A stretch of DNA of 63,811 nucleotides from positions 1-63,811 of the forward strand of contig DATKCA010000217.1 of NCBI GenBank assembly GCA_035544675.1. Direction: 5' to 3'. The position numbers and the translations under genes were made by a program. The notes under the pieces were generated by a model. It was not told the origin of the DNA. It searched no databases and saw only the letters and a program-made list of their open reading frames with translations. Source of the DNA: DATKCA01 sp035544675 (lineage in GTDB: Bacteria; Acidobacteriota; Thermoanaerobaculia; Gp7-AA8). This document shows positions 8,027 through 16,263 of this stretch, piece after piece. Positions within the stretch are counted from its first letter, which is position 1. Each line of letters opens with the position of its first letter.

Positions 8027-8902
8027 AAACGCGTTGAGGATGTACTCGAGCGGATTGACCGGGTTGTTGTTCAGCCGCACTTCGTAGTGCAGGTGCGGTC
8101 CGGTGGAGCGGCCGGTCGAGCCGACGTAGCCGATGACGTCGCCGCGCTTCACGCGCTGGCCGGGGCGGGCGCCGAAGCCGGAGAGGTGTCCGTATCGCGT
8201 CGAGTAGCCGTAGCCGTGCGAGAGATAGACGACGTTGCCGTAACCGTTCTCCCAGGAAGCCTTGACGACCACGGCGTCGGCGGGGGCGCGGACGGGCTGG
8301 CCGACGGCCGAGGAGACGTCGATGCCGAGGTGCTTGCCGGGCTCGCCGGTGAAGGGGTCGGAGCGGCCGCCAAAGCCGTCGGTGAGGATGCCGCGGACCG
8401 GAACGATCGATGGGGTGGAGGAGAGAAGCTGCATCTGCGCGGTGAACCGCTGCTCGAGGATGGAGAGGTCGCGCTCCAGGGTTCGCGAGCGGAAGCCCAT
8501 CTTGTCGACGTCGTCGCGGTACGGATTCGCGGCCAGCGGATCATTCTGACGGGTGCCGCCCACGCCGCCCGTGCTCGACTCATCCAGCGTGGAGATGCCC
8601 GCGATGATGGCCAGCTTCCGGGTCCGGTCCTCCACGGTATGCAGTTGCGTGCGGAGAGACTCGACCGACTTGCTGAACTGCTCGTTGGCCACCTGCAACT
8701 CTTTGTTCTCGCGGCGGAGCTTGGAGAGCTCGTGTGTCTGCGAGAGGGAGGTGAAGTACTGCACCGAGAAGAAGCTGGAGAGGCAGAGGGAGGAGGCCAC
8801 GAGCGAGACGATGGAGAAGAGGAGCCGGTGCGATACCTTCAACTTTCGGAACTTAGCCCGCGCGTGCGGGACAAAGATGATCGTTGAGTAACGCTTGTCC
8901 AT
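8024..8902 (-). CDS. M23 family metallopeptidase with N-terminal anchor and coiled coil
   Basis: A 292-residue envelope protein. One membrane segment (about residues 28-50) is followed by a coiled coil (about 53-100: LSKLRRENKELQVANEQFSKS and onward), a linker, and a LytM/M23 domain (about 170-292). The zinc-site residues of M23 are all present (HLGIDVSS as HxxxD, RYGHLSG, GPHLHYEV as HxH), so it is probably an active peptidoglycan endopeptidase; the anchor and coiled coil may position or regulate it. It starts at ATG 8902 behind GGGGAG. A good promoter lies upstream (8957-8984). Confidence 0.92.
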   Translation of the reverse strand: MDKRYSTIIFVPHARAKFRKLKVSHRLLFSIVSLVASSLCLSSFFSVQYFTSLSQTHELSKLRRENKELQVANEQFSKSVESLRTQLHTVEDRTRKLAIIAGISTLDESSTGGVGGTRQNDPLAANPYRDDVDKMGFRSRTLERDLSILEQRFTAQMQLLSSTPSIVPVRGILTDGFGGRSDPFTGEPGKHLGIDVSSAVGQPVRAPADAVVVKASWENGYGNVVYLSHGYGYSTRYGHLSGFGARPGQRVKRGDVIGYVGSTGRSTGPHLHYEVRLNNNPVNPLEYILNAF

Positions 8903-9247
8903 TCGAACTCCCCTGAAAACAAATTTGTGAAATTAGGCCGCGCTTCGGAAAGCCTCATTGTAAGGATCGAAGAGGGAGAGTCAACGAAAAAGCGCCTGAA
9001 AACCGGCCATTTCCGGTGAGTATGGCGATCGGCGTAACTCCTCAGATTGCAGAGAGTTCCGCGCGAAATTTATGGGACTACGGCATATTATCTCCATCCA
9101 CGCGCATCCCCTCGTTCGTACGTATGAATAACTTTCGTGGGGGCAATTTTCATGGCACTCCCTCCAGCCATCACGCAACCCCATGACCCTCGTCACCCCT
9201 CGCGCTAGAATCCCGCCGCTCCACTCCGAGCCGGAACCGTTCAACAG
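8903..9247. other. 345-bp divergent intergenic region
   Basis: Separates the M23 gene (minus) from the dCMP deaminase gene (plus). It is visibly less GC-rich than its surroundings. It holds the M23 promoter, a candidate promoter for the deaminase gene (ATGACC 9183-9188, 17-bp spacer, TAGAAT 9206-9211), and AT-rich stretches around 9060-9150. No ORF here looks coding. A small RNA cannot be excluded. Confidence 0.6.
8957..8984 (-). promoter_or_regulatory. Sigma70-type promoter of the M23 gene
   Basis: Minus strand: TTGACT (8984-8979), a 16-bp spacer, then TACAAT (8962-8957). It predicts a leader of roughly 45-50 nt before ATG 8902, consistent with that gene having a Shine-Dalgarno sequence. 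Confidence 0.7.
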
Positions 9248-9691
9248 ATGAGAGCTGACTGGAACGAGTACTTCATGGGAATCGCACATCAGGCCGCCAC
9301 GCGCGCGACCTGTCCGCGAAAGCACGTCGGCGCCGTGATCGTCCGCGACCGCACCGTCCTCTCCACCGGCTACAACGGATCGATCCGGGGGCTGGCGCAC
9401 TGCGACGAGGCCGGGTGCGTGATGGAGGACGGCCACTGCGTCACGACCGTCCACGCCGAGGCGAATGCCATCCTGCAGGCCGCGAAGAACGGCGTGTCAC
9501 TGGAGGCCAGTGAGCTCTACACAACGGCGTCACCGTGCTGGAACTGCTTCAAGCTGATCGCGAACGCGGGCATCAGGCGGATCTACTTCGGCGAGTTCTA
9601 TCGCGACGAGCGCTCCCGCAAGGTCGCCGCGGAAGTGGGGATCGAGCTGATCGATCTGCAAATGCCCGGGAAAAACAAGGTGGAAGGATGA
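9248..9691 (+). CDS. dCMP deaminase family protein
   Basis: A 147-residue zinc-dependent deoxycytidylate deaminase (ComEB-like), supplying dUMP for thymidylate synthesis. The zinc-site motifs are complete: VHAEANAIL (HxE) and TTASPCWNCFKLI (PCxxC). The N-terminal WNEYFMGIAHQAATRATCPRKHVGAVIV is characteristic of the family. Start ATG 9248 follows CAACAG with no strong ribosome-binding site; the candidate -10 (TAGAAT 9206-9211) leaves a leader of about 30 nt. The last codons already resemble the GAAGGAT repeat that fills the gap to tsaB. Confidence 0.93.
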   Translation: MRADWNEYFMGIAHQAATRATCPRKHVGAVIVRDRTVLSTGYNGSIRGLAHCDEAGCVMEDGHCVTTVHAEANAILQAAKNGVSLEASELYTTASPCWNCFKLIANAGIRRIYFGEFYRDERSRKVAAEVGIELIDLQMPGKNKVEG

Positions 9692-9695
9692 TTCT

Positions 9696-9828
9696 GAAGG
9701 ATGAAGGATGAAGGATGAAGGATGAAGGATGAACGTTGAACGATGAACGCAGCCCTCTGCTCATCGTTCATCATCCCGCGTTCATCGTTCTCCCCTTCAT
9801 CCTTCATCCTTCATCCTTCATCATTCAA
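9696..9828. repeat. Inverted heptamer arrays (GAAGGAT arm and ATCCTTC arm)
   Basis: Five GAAGGAT units (9696-9730) and three decayed ones (GAACGTT, GAACGAT, GAACGCA) run into a short core near 9752-9757. The inverted counterpart follows (GTTCATC variants, then CCTTCAT units to about 9828). The arms could pair as a long imperfect hairpin filling nearly the whole 140-bp gap between the deaminase gene and tsaB. Confidence 0.93.
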
Positions 9829-9831
9829 ATC

Positions 9832-10431
9832 ATGCTCATTCTGGCCGCCGACACCTCGCTTCCTCTCTTCTCGGTCGCGCTCCTGCGCGAGGGGGACCTG
9901 CTCGGCGCCGTGGCGCTGGAAGCGAAGGGCTCGCGCAACGAGAAACTGCTGCCGGCCATCGACTGGCTGCTGAGCGAGAACGCGGTCGATCGGAGATCGA
10001 TCGATCTGTTCGCGGTCACGCGCGGTCCGGGGTCGTTCACCGGCGTTCGCATCGGCATGGCCACGATCCAGGGTCTGGCGCTCGTGCTCGGCCGCCCCGT
10101 CTGCGCCATGTCCACCCACGAAGCCATCGCCCTCGGCTCCGGCCGCACCGGTGTCGCGCTCGCCGACGAGGCCGGACGCGGGGAGTTCTATGTCAGCCGC
10201 TACGAGGGCGGCGTGGAGACGCTGGCCCCGTCGCTGGCGGCCGCGCCCGAAGCGGGCACGCTGATGGTGTCGGACTTTCTGCAGCGCGAGAACGTGGCCG
10301 TGGCATGCGCGCGCCGCGCTCATACAATCGCTTCCGCGAATCAGCTCGACCGCTACGCCGACGTGACGCCGATCTACGTCCGTCTGGCCGAAGCGGAGGT
10401 GAAGCTGCAGCAGAAGCGAAATGCCGGATGA
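9832..10431 (+). CDS. tsaB: tRNA N6-adenosine threonylcarbamoyltransferase accessory protein TsaB
   Basis: A 199-residue ASKHA-fold partner of TsaD/TsaE in making t6A37 of ANN-decoding tRNAs. Diagnostic features are the ILAADTSLPLFSVAL N-terminus, SRNEKLLPAIDWLL, and TRGPGSFTGVRIGMATIQGLAL (about 62-83). The start is ATG 9832; the frame is open upstream only because the heptamer array lacks stops. It overlaps rimI by 11 nt, the common tsaB-rimI pairing. Its leader consists of repeat sequence with no Shine-Dalgarno. Confidence 0.95.
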   Translation: MLILAADTSLPLFSVALLREGDLLGAVALEAKGSRNEKLLPAIDWLLSENAVDRRSIDLFAVTRGPGSFTGVRIGMATIQGLALVLGRPVCAMSTHEAIALGSGRTGVALADEAGRGEFYVSRYEGGVETLAPSLAAAPEAGTLMVSDFLQRENVAVACARRAHTIASANQLDRYADVTPIYVRLAEAEVKLQQKRNAG

Positions 10432-10867
10432 CATCGAGATCCGCGGCGCGGAGCAGCGCGACGTCGACGCGATCCACGGGATCGAGGTCGAGTCGTTTCC
10501 GGTCCCCTGGCGCCGCGAGTTCTTCGAGAACGAGCTGAGCGCGAGCGGCCGCCTCTGCCTCGTGGCGGTCAGGAAGGCGCGCGTCATCGCCTACGTCTTC
10601 GCGATGTCGGTTTTCGAGGAGATGCACATCAACAAGATCGCCGTGACCGCCGCCGAGCGCCGCGAGGGTGTGGCGGACGCGTTGATGGCGCGCTGCACCG
10701 AGCTTGCTCGCCAGGGCGGGGTCACGCTCATGACCCTCGAGGTGCGCAAGTCGAACGCCGGCGCCCAGGACTTCTACCGCCGCCTCGGGTTCGAGTCGTC
10801 GTACCTGCGCCCTCGCTACTACCCCGACGGAGAGGCGGCGGTGATCATGACCCGCGCGCTGTCCTAG
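10421..10867 (+). CDS. rimI: Ribosomal protein S18-alanine N-acetyltransferase
   Basis: A 148-residue GNAT acetyltransferase. It has the RimI N-terminus (IRGAEQRDVDAIHGIEVESFPVPWRREFF), the acetyl-CoA loop region (INKIAVTAAERREGVADALM) and the C-terminal LEVRKSNAGAQDFYRRLGFE. RimI acetylates the N-terminus of S18 and its gene commonly sits next to tsaB. It overlaps tsaB by 11 nt and ends at TAG 10865-10867. Confidence 0.93.
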   Translation: MPDDIEIRGAEQRDVDAIHGIEVESFPVPWRREFFENELSASGRLCLVAVRKARVIAYVFAMSVFEEMHINKIAVTAAERREGVADALMARCTELARQGGVTLMTLEVRKSNAGAQDFYRRLGFESSYLRPRYYPDGEAAVIMTRALS

Positions 10868-10890
10868 GCCTTTCAGCCCCCCACCATTCT

Positions 10891-10923
10891 CCCGAGGCCC
10901 GAGGCCCGAGGCCCGAGAGCCTA
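10891..10923. repeat. CCCGAGG heptamer array flush with the lolC stop
   Basis: CCCGAGG x3, CCCGAGA, then GCCTAC. On the minus strand the first unit is TAGGCTC, whose TAG is the stop codon of the LolC/E gene. Confidence 0.85.
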
Positions 10924-12090
10924 CTCCTCGCGGATCGCCGCGATCGGGTCGAGGCGCGACGCGATCCGGGCCGGATACCACGTCGCCACGATCGAGAGAA
11001 TCACCGCCACGAGATTCACGCCGATGACGTCGCGGGCCTCCAGCGTGAAGGGCAGATAGGGAACGAAGTAGACGTCGCGCGGGAGAGGGACGAGCTGAAA
11101 GCGGTTCGCGGCCCACGACAGCCCGATCCCGAAGACGTTGCCGAGAATCGTGCCGGTGAGGCCGATGAGGAGCCCGAGCTGCAGGAAGATGGAGAGGATG
11201 GTGCGGTCGGTCGCGCCCAGCGTCCGCAGCACGCCCACCGACGGCCGCTTCTCCATGATGAGCATCGACATCGATGAGATCAGATTCAACGCGGCCACGA
11301 AGATGATCAGCGAGATCGTCACGAACATGACGATCTTCTCCAGACGAAGCGCGAGAAAGAGCGGCCGGTTGATCTCCTTCCACGTCTTCACCTGCGCGGA
11401 CGGAAAACGCCGCGCCAGCTCTTCCTGGATCGACTCTGCCTGCGCGCTGTCGCCGTACATCTCGATGGCGGTGGGACGGCCGGATGTCCCGAACAGTGCC
11501 GAAGCCTCGCTGGTGGGAAGGTAGGCGTGGGGAGCGGCCTCGCCGAGCGATGCAGGCAGGAGGTGCGCCACCCTGTATTTGCGCCACACCGGAACCGGTC
11601 CGAACGGCGTGAGGCGCGTTCGCGGGACGAAGATCGTGAGGTCGCGGCCCGCGGCGACGCCGGCCGCGAGAGCCAGATCCCGCGTGACGAGGATCTCTCC
11701 CTCCGCGAGCGGACGCGCGCCGAAGGGCTCATTGCCGGGGTCGTACGAGGTGATCCGCAGCGCCCGGCCGCGCCCTTCGTCATTCGCCGCGTATCCCATT
11801 CCGGAGACCACCGGACGGACGTCGTTCATGCCGAGGATTCGGGCGGCGGCGATGATGTCCGGGGCCTGGTCGATGGTGTTGCTGCCGGCCGGCTCGATGA
11901 GGATCTGCGGGCTCGACGCGATCAGCCGCGACTTGATCTGCCCCTGCAGTCCCGACAGCAGAGCGATCGAGATCAGGAGCGTGGCCACACCCACGGCCAG
12001 GCCGAGCATGCTGATGAGCGAGAGAAACGCCGTGTGAGCCCGCTTGCGCGCGGCCCACAGGTATCGGCGGGCGATTCTGGTCTCGATCAT
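10921..12090 (-). CDS. LolC/LolE-type lipoprotein-releasing ABC transporter permease
   Basis: A 389-residue inner-membrane permease of the FtsX/MacB/LolC superfamily. The N-terminus IETRIARRYLWAARKRAHTAFLSLISMLGLAVGVA is typical of LolC/E, followed by TM1, a periplasmic domain of about 200 residues and three C-terminal TMs (about 258-282, 300-325, 360-382), with PARIASRLDPIAAIRE at the end. With a LolD ATPase (not in the window) it would release lipoproteins for outer-membrane transport. It lies downstream of lysS on the same strand. The sequence just upstream of the ATG is pure CAGGGCT repeat with no Shine-Dalgarno. Confidence 0.9.
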   Translation of the reverse strand: MIETRIARRYLWAARKRAHTAFLSLISMLGLAVGVATLLISIALLSGLQGQIKSRLIASSPQILIEPAGSNTIDQAPDIIAAARILGMNDVRPVVSGMGYAANDEGRGRALRITSYDPGNEPFGARPLAEGEILVTRDLALAAGVAAGRDLTIFVPRTRLTPFGPVPVWRKYRVAHLLPASLGEAAPHAYLPTSEASALFGTSGRPTAIEMYGDSAQAESIQEELARRFPSAQVKTWKEINRPLFLALRLEKIVMFVTISLIIFVAALNLISSMSMLIMEKRPSVGVLRTLGATDRTILSIFLQLGLLIGLTGTILGNVFGIGLSWAANRFQLVPLPRDVYFVPYLPFTLEARDVIGVNLVAVILSIVATWYPARIASRLDPIAAIREE

Positions 12091-12164
12091 CAGGGCTCAG
12101 GGCTCAGGGCTCCGGGCTCAAACCCGTTTTTCCCTGAGCCCTGGGCCCTGAGCCCCGAGCCCTA
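12091..12164. repeat. Inverted CAGGGCT / CTGAGCC heptamer arms between lysS and lolC
   Basis: Left arm CAGGGCT x3 and CCGGGCT (12091-12118); core AAACCCGTTTTTCC; right arm CTGAGCC, CTGGGCC, CTGAGCC, CCGAGCC (12134-12161) running into CTA. One end abuts the lolC ATG, the other contains the TAG stop of lysS. The arms can form a GC-rich hairpin that might terminate or attenuate lysS transcripts. Confidence 0.9.
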
Positions 12165-13673
12165 TGTTCGGGGCCTCATGAGCGGGAACAGGATGACATC
12201 CCTGATCGAGGCCGAGTCGGTCAGGATCATCGTCAGCCGGTCGATGCCGACCCCTTCGCCGCCTGTGGGCGGCATCCCGTACTCGAGCGCGGTCACGTAG
12301 TCGTCGTCGGGCTGGTGGGCCTCGTCGTCGCCGCGCGCGCGCTCGCCGGCCTGCTGTTCGAAGCGGCGCGCCTGTTCGTCGGGGTCATTGAGCTCGGAGA
12401 ACGCGTTGGCGATCTCCATCCCGCCGATGAACAGCTCGAAGCGCTCCACGTAGCGCGGATCGTCGCGTCGCTGCTTCGAGAGCGGTGAGATCTCGGTCGG
12501 GAAATCGGTGATGAACGTCGGCTGAATGAGCTGCTCCTCGGCAACGGCCTCGAACAGCGCGGCCACTTTCCTGCCCTCGCTGCCGAGGCCGGCGCGCTGG
12601 TCGGCAGGCACGATCTCGGAGACGAGGCGGTCCAGGCTCGAGTCCAGATCGCCGGGAGAGACACGGCCGTTGGAGAAGTGCGCGATGGCCTCCTTCATGG
12701 TGAAGCGCGCGAACGGCCGGTCCAGGCGGATCTCGTTGCCGCGATAGACGACGCGGTCCGTCCCCTTGACCTCGCTCACCAGGCCGCTGATCAGCTCTTC
12801 GGTGTATCCGATGAGCGTCTCGTAGTCGGCGTAGGCCTCGTAGAACTCGAGCATCGTGAACTCGGGATTCCAGCGGTACCCGATGCCCTCGTTGCGGAAG
12901 TTCCGGTTGAGCTCGTACACGCGGGAGAGGCCGCCTACGATGAGCCGCTTCAGGTACAGCTCCGGCGCGATGCGCAGAAAGAGCTGCATGTCGAGCGCGT
13001 TGTGATGCGTGATGAACGGCCTGGCCGCAGCGCCGCCGGCGATCGGCTGCATCATCGGCGTCTCCACCTCGATGTAGCCGTGGTCGTCGAACCATCTGCG
13101 GATGTAGCGGATGATGCGCGCGCGGGTCTCGAAGACCTGCTTCACGTCGTCGTTCACGATCAGGTCGACGTACCGCTGCCGATACCGCTGCTCCACGTCG
13201 GTCAGACCGTGCCATTTGCCCGGAAGGGGACGAATGGCCTTCACCAGAAAGTCGATGTGCTCCGCCTTCACGGACAGCTCGTTCGTCTTGGTGCGGAAGA
13301 CGACGCCTTCCGCCGAGATCCAGTCGCCCGCGTCGAGGTTCTGATAGAGCTGCCACTCGCGCTCCGGAAGCGTGTCCCTGCGGCAGTAGACCTGGATGCG
13401 CGCCGTCCGCTCCGACAGCACCAGAAACGCGGTCTTGCCGAACTCCCGGATCGTCATGATGCGTCCGGCGATGCGGACTCTCATGGGACTGGCCTCGAGC
13501 TCCTGCGCGCTCTTCTCGCCGAAGCGCCCGACCACGTCATGGATCGTGGTGTCGGTGCGGGCCTTCGTCGGGAAGCGGTCGTAGCCGAGGGCCACGATGC
13601 GGTCGAGCTTTTCGCGGCGGATGCGAATGAGCTCGTTCTCGGGAACCTCCTCGTGCTGCTGCTCGTCGCTCAT
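12162..13673 (-). CDS. lysS: Lysine--tRNA ligase (class II)
   Basis: A 503-residue class II lysyl-tRNA synthetase. It has an N-terminal OB-fold anticodon-binding domain (about 60-150, with VRIAGRIMTIREFGKTAFLVL), motif 1 (VETPMMQPIAGGAAARPF), motif 2 (RNFRNEGI and FTMLEFYEAYADY) and motif 3 (GEGVGIDRLTMILTDS). Start ATG 13673 overlaps the TGA of the upstream aminotransferase as ATGA; longer in-frame starts lie inside that gene. The stop TAG is embedded in a heptamer array. Confidence 0.97.
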   Translation of the reverse strand: MSDEQQHEEVPENELIRIRREKLDRIVALGYDRFPTKARTDTTIHDVVGRFGEKSAQELEASPMRVRIAGRIMTIREFGKTAFLVLSERTARIQVYCRRDTLPEREWQLYQNLDAGDWISAEGVVFRTKTNELSVKAEHIDFLVKAIRPLPGKWHGLTDVEQRYRQRYVDLIVNDDVKQVFETRARIIRYIRRWFDDHGYIEVETPMMQPIAGGAAARPFITHHNALDMQLFLRIAPELYLKRLIVGGLSRVYELNRNFRNEGIGYRWNPEFTMLEFYEAYADYETLIGYTEELISGLVSEVKGTDRVVYRGNEIRLDRPFARFTMKEAIAHFSNGRVSPGDLDSSLDRLVSEIVPADQRAGLGSEGRKVAALFEAVAEEQLIQPTFITDFPTEISPLSKQRRDDPRYVERFELFIGGMEIANAFSELNDPDEQARRFEQQAGERARGDDEAHQPDDDYVTALEYGMPPTGGEGVGIDRLTMILTDSASIRDVILFPLMRPRT

Positions 13674-14836
13674 AGGCGGGACAGCGCGCGGACGCACTCC
13701 TCGATGACCTCGAACGAGGTGGAGAACGACATGCGCAGATGCCCTTCCCCTTCCGGTCCGAACACGATTCCGGGGACGGAGGCGATCGATGTCGCCTCGA
13801 GCAGCGTCTCCATGGCCTTCCACGAGTCGCGCCCCAGCCGCTCCGTCACGTCGGGGAAGAGATAGAAGGCTCCGGGAGGACTGAGGCAGCGGAATCCACA
13901 TTCGTTGAGGCCGCGCACCAGCAGGTCGCGGCGGCGGCGGTACTCCTCGCGGAGCGGCGCGAAGTACTCCCCGGCGTGGTTGATCCCGGCCGCGGCGGCG
14001 AACTGCGTGGGGGTGGATACCCCGTTGACCGTGTTCAGGACGAGCTTGCGAAGGAAGTCCATGAAGGGCTTGTCTGCCGCGACGTATCCGATGCGCCAGC
14101 CTGTCATGGCGAAGCTCTTGCTGAGCGTCCATGTGGTGATCGTGCGCGGGAACATGTCCGGCAGCGACGCCATCGAGACGTGTTCGCCGTCATAAACGAG
14201 GTCTTCGTAGGCCTCGTCGGAGATGACGGTCAGGTTGTTGGCGATGGCGAATCGCGCGATCGATTCCAGCTGCGAGCGCGTGAGGACGTCGCCGGTGGGA
14301 TTCGCCGGCGTGTTCACGTAGAGAACCCGGGTCTTTCCGGTCAGCCGGCCGTTCAGAACGTCGCCGAGGTCGTCGCGACCGCGCACTTCATCCCACGGGA
14401 CGCGCACCGGCACGCCGCCGGCGAACGTGACCTGGTCCTTGATCGGAGTCCAGTACGGCGCGAAGAAGATCACCTCGTCGCCGGGATCGACGCACGCCTG
14501 AAACGCGCAGAAGAGCCCATGCAGGCCGCCGGCGGTGACGATGACGTCCTCGGTCTTCGCCTCGATCCGGTTCTTCACTGCGAGCTTGGCCGCGATCGCC
14601 TCCAGCAGCGGCGCGATGCCCGACGATGGTGCGTAACGCGTCTGGTTCGCGTCGAGCGCGTCTTTCATGGCCTGCTTCACGAAGCCGGGAGTGGGCATGA
14701 ACGGCTCTCCGCCTTCGAGCTGCAGGACGCGCGATCCGGCCGCCTTCATGGCCAGGACGCGGTTGCGGATCTTGACGATGTCGGAGAAGCCGAGCAGTGA
14801 GGCGCGCCCGGCAGGCTTGATCACGGTATTGAGCAA
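13670..14836 (-). CDS. Class I pyridoxal phosphate-dependent aminotransferase (AspC-like)
   Basis: A 388-residue fold-type I aminotransferase of the aspartate/aromatic group. It shows LEGGEPFMPTPGFVKQAM, TAGGLHGLFCAFQ, the NTPANPTGDVL motif, SDEAYEDLVYDG, and TWTLSKSFAMTGWRIGY with the PLP-binding lysine. Substrate specificity cannot be read off. TTG 14836 is chosen because GAGG lies 7 nt upstream and the family N-terminus begins there; GTG 14824 is the alternative. It is coupled to lysS by an ATGA overlap. Confidence 0.9.
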   Translation of the reverse strand: MLNTVIKPAGRASLLGFSDIVKIRNRVLAMKAAGSRVLQLEGGEPFMPTPGFVKQAMKDALDANQTRYAPSSGIAPLLEAIAAKLAVKNRIEAKTEDVIVTAGGLHGLFCAFQACVDPGDEVIFFAPYWTPIKDQVTFAGGVPVRVPWDEVRGRDDLGDVLNGRLTGKTRVLYVNTPANPTGDVLTRSQLESIARFAIANNLTVISDEAYEDLVYDGEHVSMASLPDMFPRTITTWTLSKSFAMTGWRIGYVAADKPFMDFLRKLVLNTVNGVSTPTQFAAAAGINHAGEYFAPLREEYRRRRDLLVRGLNECGFRCLSPPGAFYLFPDVTERLGRDSWKAMETLLEATSIASVPGIVFGPEGEGHLRMSFSTSFEVIEECVRALSRL

Positions 14837-14875
14837 CGCGCTACCTCGAAAGAGGCGGCATTGTACTAGGCAGAG

Positions 14876-14910
14876 GGGTCGGGGCTCAGGGCTCGGGGCC
14901 CGGAGCCCTA
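14876..14910. repeat. Heptamer array flush with the TPR lipoprotein stop
   Basis: Units GGGTCGG, GGCTCAG, GGCTCGG, GGCCCGG, AGCCCTA. On the minus strand it begins TAGGGCT CCGGGCC, so the TAG stop of the TPR lipoprotein is the first unit. The repeat is self-complementary and may act as a weak terminator. Confidence 0.75.
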
Positions 14911-15636
14911 GGTATTCGTAACTGCCGGCGGAGGAGTCTGCGTGCCGGGGTCGGTCGCCGGCGCCACCGGCGTCACGATGCTCGCCGGCGCCGCCTGGGG
15001 CGATGCCGCTTCGCGATCCTGGCGCGGCTGCACGTAGTCGATGGGCGCGCCCTTGAAGTCCGCGCTCTCGGCGGCGTGCCGCCGCTCGTAGTTCGCCAGC
15101 AGGGCGAAGGGGACAAGCTTCGAGTCCAGCAGCCGCGGGTTGTGCTTCACGTCGAGGAGCTCGCGATTGTGGCGGAACGCTTTCGCGTAGTACGCGATCG
15201 CGCTCTGGTTGTCGCCGCTTTTCTCGGCCATCAGGCCGAGCTGGAAGAGGGCGGGACCGTGTCCCTTGCGCAGACGCACGGTGCGATGGAACGCGCGCCG
15301 GGCGCCCACGTGATTGCCGTTCGCCGCGCGGACGAGGCCGAGGTTGTACCAGGCCGGGTAGAAGCGGGAGTCGTTGTTGATGGCGCGCTCGAACTCGCGT
15401 TCGGCGTCCTTCGGAAACCCCTTCTGCACGAGCAGAGCGCCCAGCTCGTTGTGAAGCACGGAGGATTCCGGGTCGGCCTGCAGTCCGCGCAGCGTGTATT
15501 GAATCCGCGCGTCGAGCACGCTGCCGGTGTTGAGGAACTGCGCGTAGAACGGCGGCTTCTCGTAGGGGTTGCCGTTGCGGTTCATCGCGCATGCCGCGGC
15601 CGTGATGGCCACTGCGAGGATCAAGAGTCTTTTCAT
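14908..15636 (-). CDS. TPR-containing lipoprotein
   Basis: About 242 residues. A lipoprotein signal (MKRLLILAVAITAAAC, lipobox with Cys near residue 16) is followed by four tetratricopeptide-like repeats (about 45-170; for example AEREFERAINNDSRFYPAWYNLGLV and GPALFQLGLMAEKSGDNQSAIAYYAKAF) and a Pro/Ala/Thr-rich tail. It is likely outer-membrane anchored and scaffolding. Three ATG codons are tandem; the third (15636) has the best spacing to the AGGA site, but the first overlaps the upstream TGA as ATGA. Co-transcribed with the MXAN_5187-like gene. Confidence 0.85.
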   Translation of the reverse strand: MKRLLILAVAITAAACAMNRNGNPYEKPPFYAQFLNTGSVLDARIQYTLRGLQADPESSVLHNELGALLVQKGFPKDAEREFERAINNDSRFYPAWYNLGLVRAANGNHVGARRAFHRTVRLRKGHGPALFQLGLMAEKSGDNQSAIAYYAKAFRHNRELLDVKHNPRLLDSKLVPFALLANYERRHAAESADFKGAPIDYVQPRQDREAASPQAAPASIVTPVAPATDPGTQTPPPAVTNT

Positions 15637-15638
15637 CA

Positions 15639-16247
15639 TCATTCCTGAAGTGGTTTCGCTTTCAGCTTCACTTTCCCGTCGACGGTCTCGACGCGGAAGG
15701 CGACGGTACTGACGTTGTAGCGCGCGCGCACCATCTCGCTTTGCTTCTGCACCATCTCACTGAGCTGTTCGAACGTCACGTTCGACGGCTTTCCCATGCG
15801 CGTGTGCTCGCTCTGAATCTGTTCGTAAAGCTTGCGGACTTCCTGGCCGTTCGTTCCCGGCGCTACCTTTACATACGGATCGGACTCGCCGGACGTTACG
15901 CTCGGGGCCGCGGTCTGGCGCGGCGGCTCCACCGTGTACGCTGGCGGCGCGTTGATCGCGGCCTGCCTGCGGTTGAACTCCAGCGGCCCCTCTTCACGCT
16001 CGCGCATCCGGCGCGCCCACATCTCGCGATACTGGTTGAATCGCGTCGACAGCTGCTGGAAACGAAAGCGGCGGCCGTTGTCCCGCATCTTCTGCTTGTT
16101 CAGGTCGTGGATCGTAGCCTCGAGGTTCCGGCGCGCCGTGATCGGCGGCATCTTGATGATTCCGGAGAAGAACTGGTCGTACTGGTTCTTCAGCCTCCGG
16201 ATCTCCTCTTCGAACCTGTCGAGCTCGTCATCCTGTTTGATCGGCAT
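15639..16247 (-). CDS. MXAN_5187 C-terminal-domain-like protein
   Basis: About 202 residues, cytoplasmic, no signal. The N-terminal third (DDELDRFEEEIRRLKNQYDQFFSG and FQQLSTRFNQYREMWARRMREREEG) looks like the MXAN_5187_C domain known from myxobacterial and acidobacterial proteins; this is by recollection of the pattern, not a search. The second half contains a low-complexity linker and an amphipathic C-terminal segment (VTFEQLSEMVQKQSEMVRARY). ATG 16247 is preferred; a TTG at 16262 is in frame. It is divergent from selA, with overlapping -10 boxes at 16264-16270. Confidence 0.7.
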   Translation of the reverse strand: MPIKQDDELDRFEEEIRRLKNQYDQFFSGIIKMPPITARRNLEATIHDLNKQKMRDNGRRFRFQQLSTRFNQYREMWARRMREREEGPLEFNRRQAAINAPPAYTVEPPRQTAAPSVTSGESDPYVKVAPGTNGQEVRKLYEQIQSEHTRMGKPSNVTFEQLSEMVQKQSEMVRARYNVSTVAFRVETVDGKVKLKAKPLQE

Positions 16248-16263
16248 GTGTGGAGTCCGCAAC

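Noticed and set aside
8981..9454. 157-codon minus-strand frame in the M23/dCMP deaminase gap
   Set aside because: It overlaps the deaminase gene and the M23 promoter and has no family features.
9696..9828. CRISPR array
   Set aside because: Units are 7 bp, contiguous and without spacers; there are no cas genes in the window.
10868..10920. Rho-independent terminator between rimI and lolC
   Set aside because: Only the CCCGAGG array is present; no stem followed by a T-run.
13670..15592. 640-residue fusion protein ahead of the lysS-linked aminotransferase
   Set aside because: The extra 252 codons are antisense-like Arg/Pro-rich sequence overlapping the TPR lipoprotein gene and a repeat; the family start is TTG 14836.
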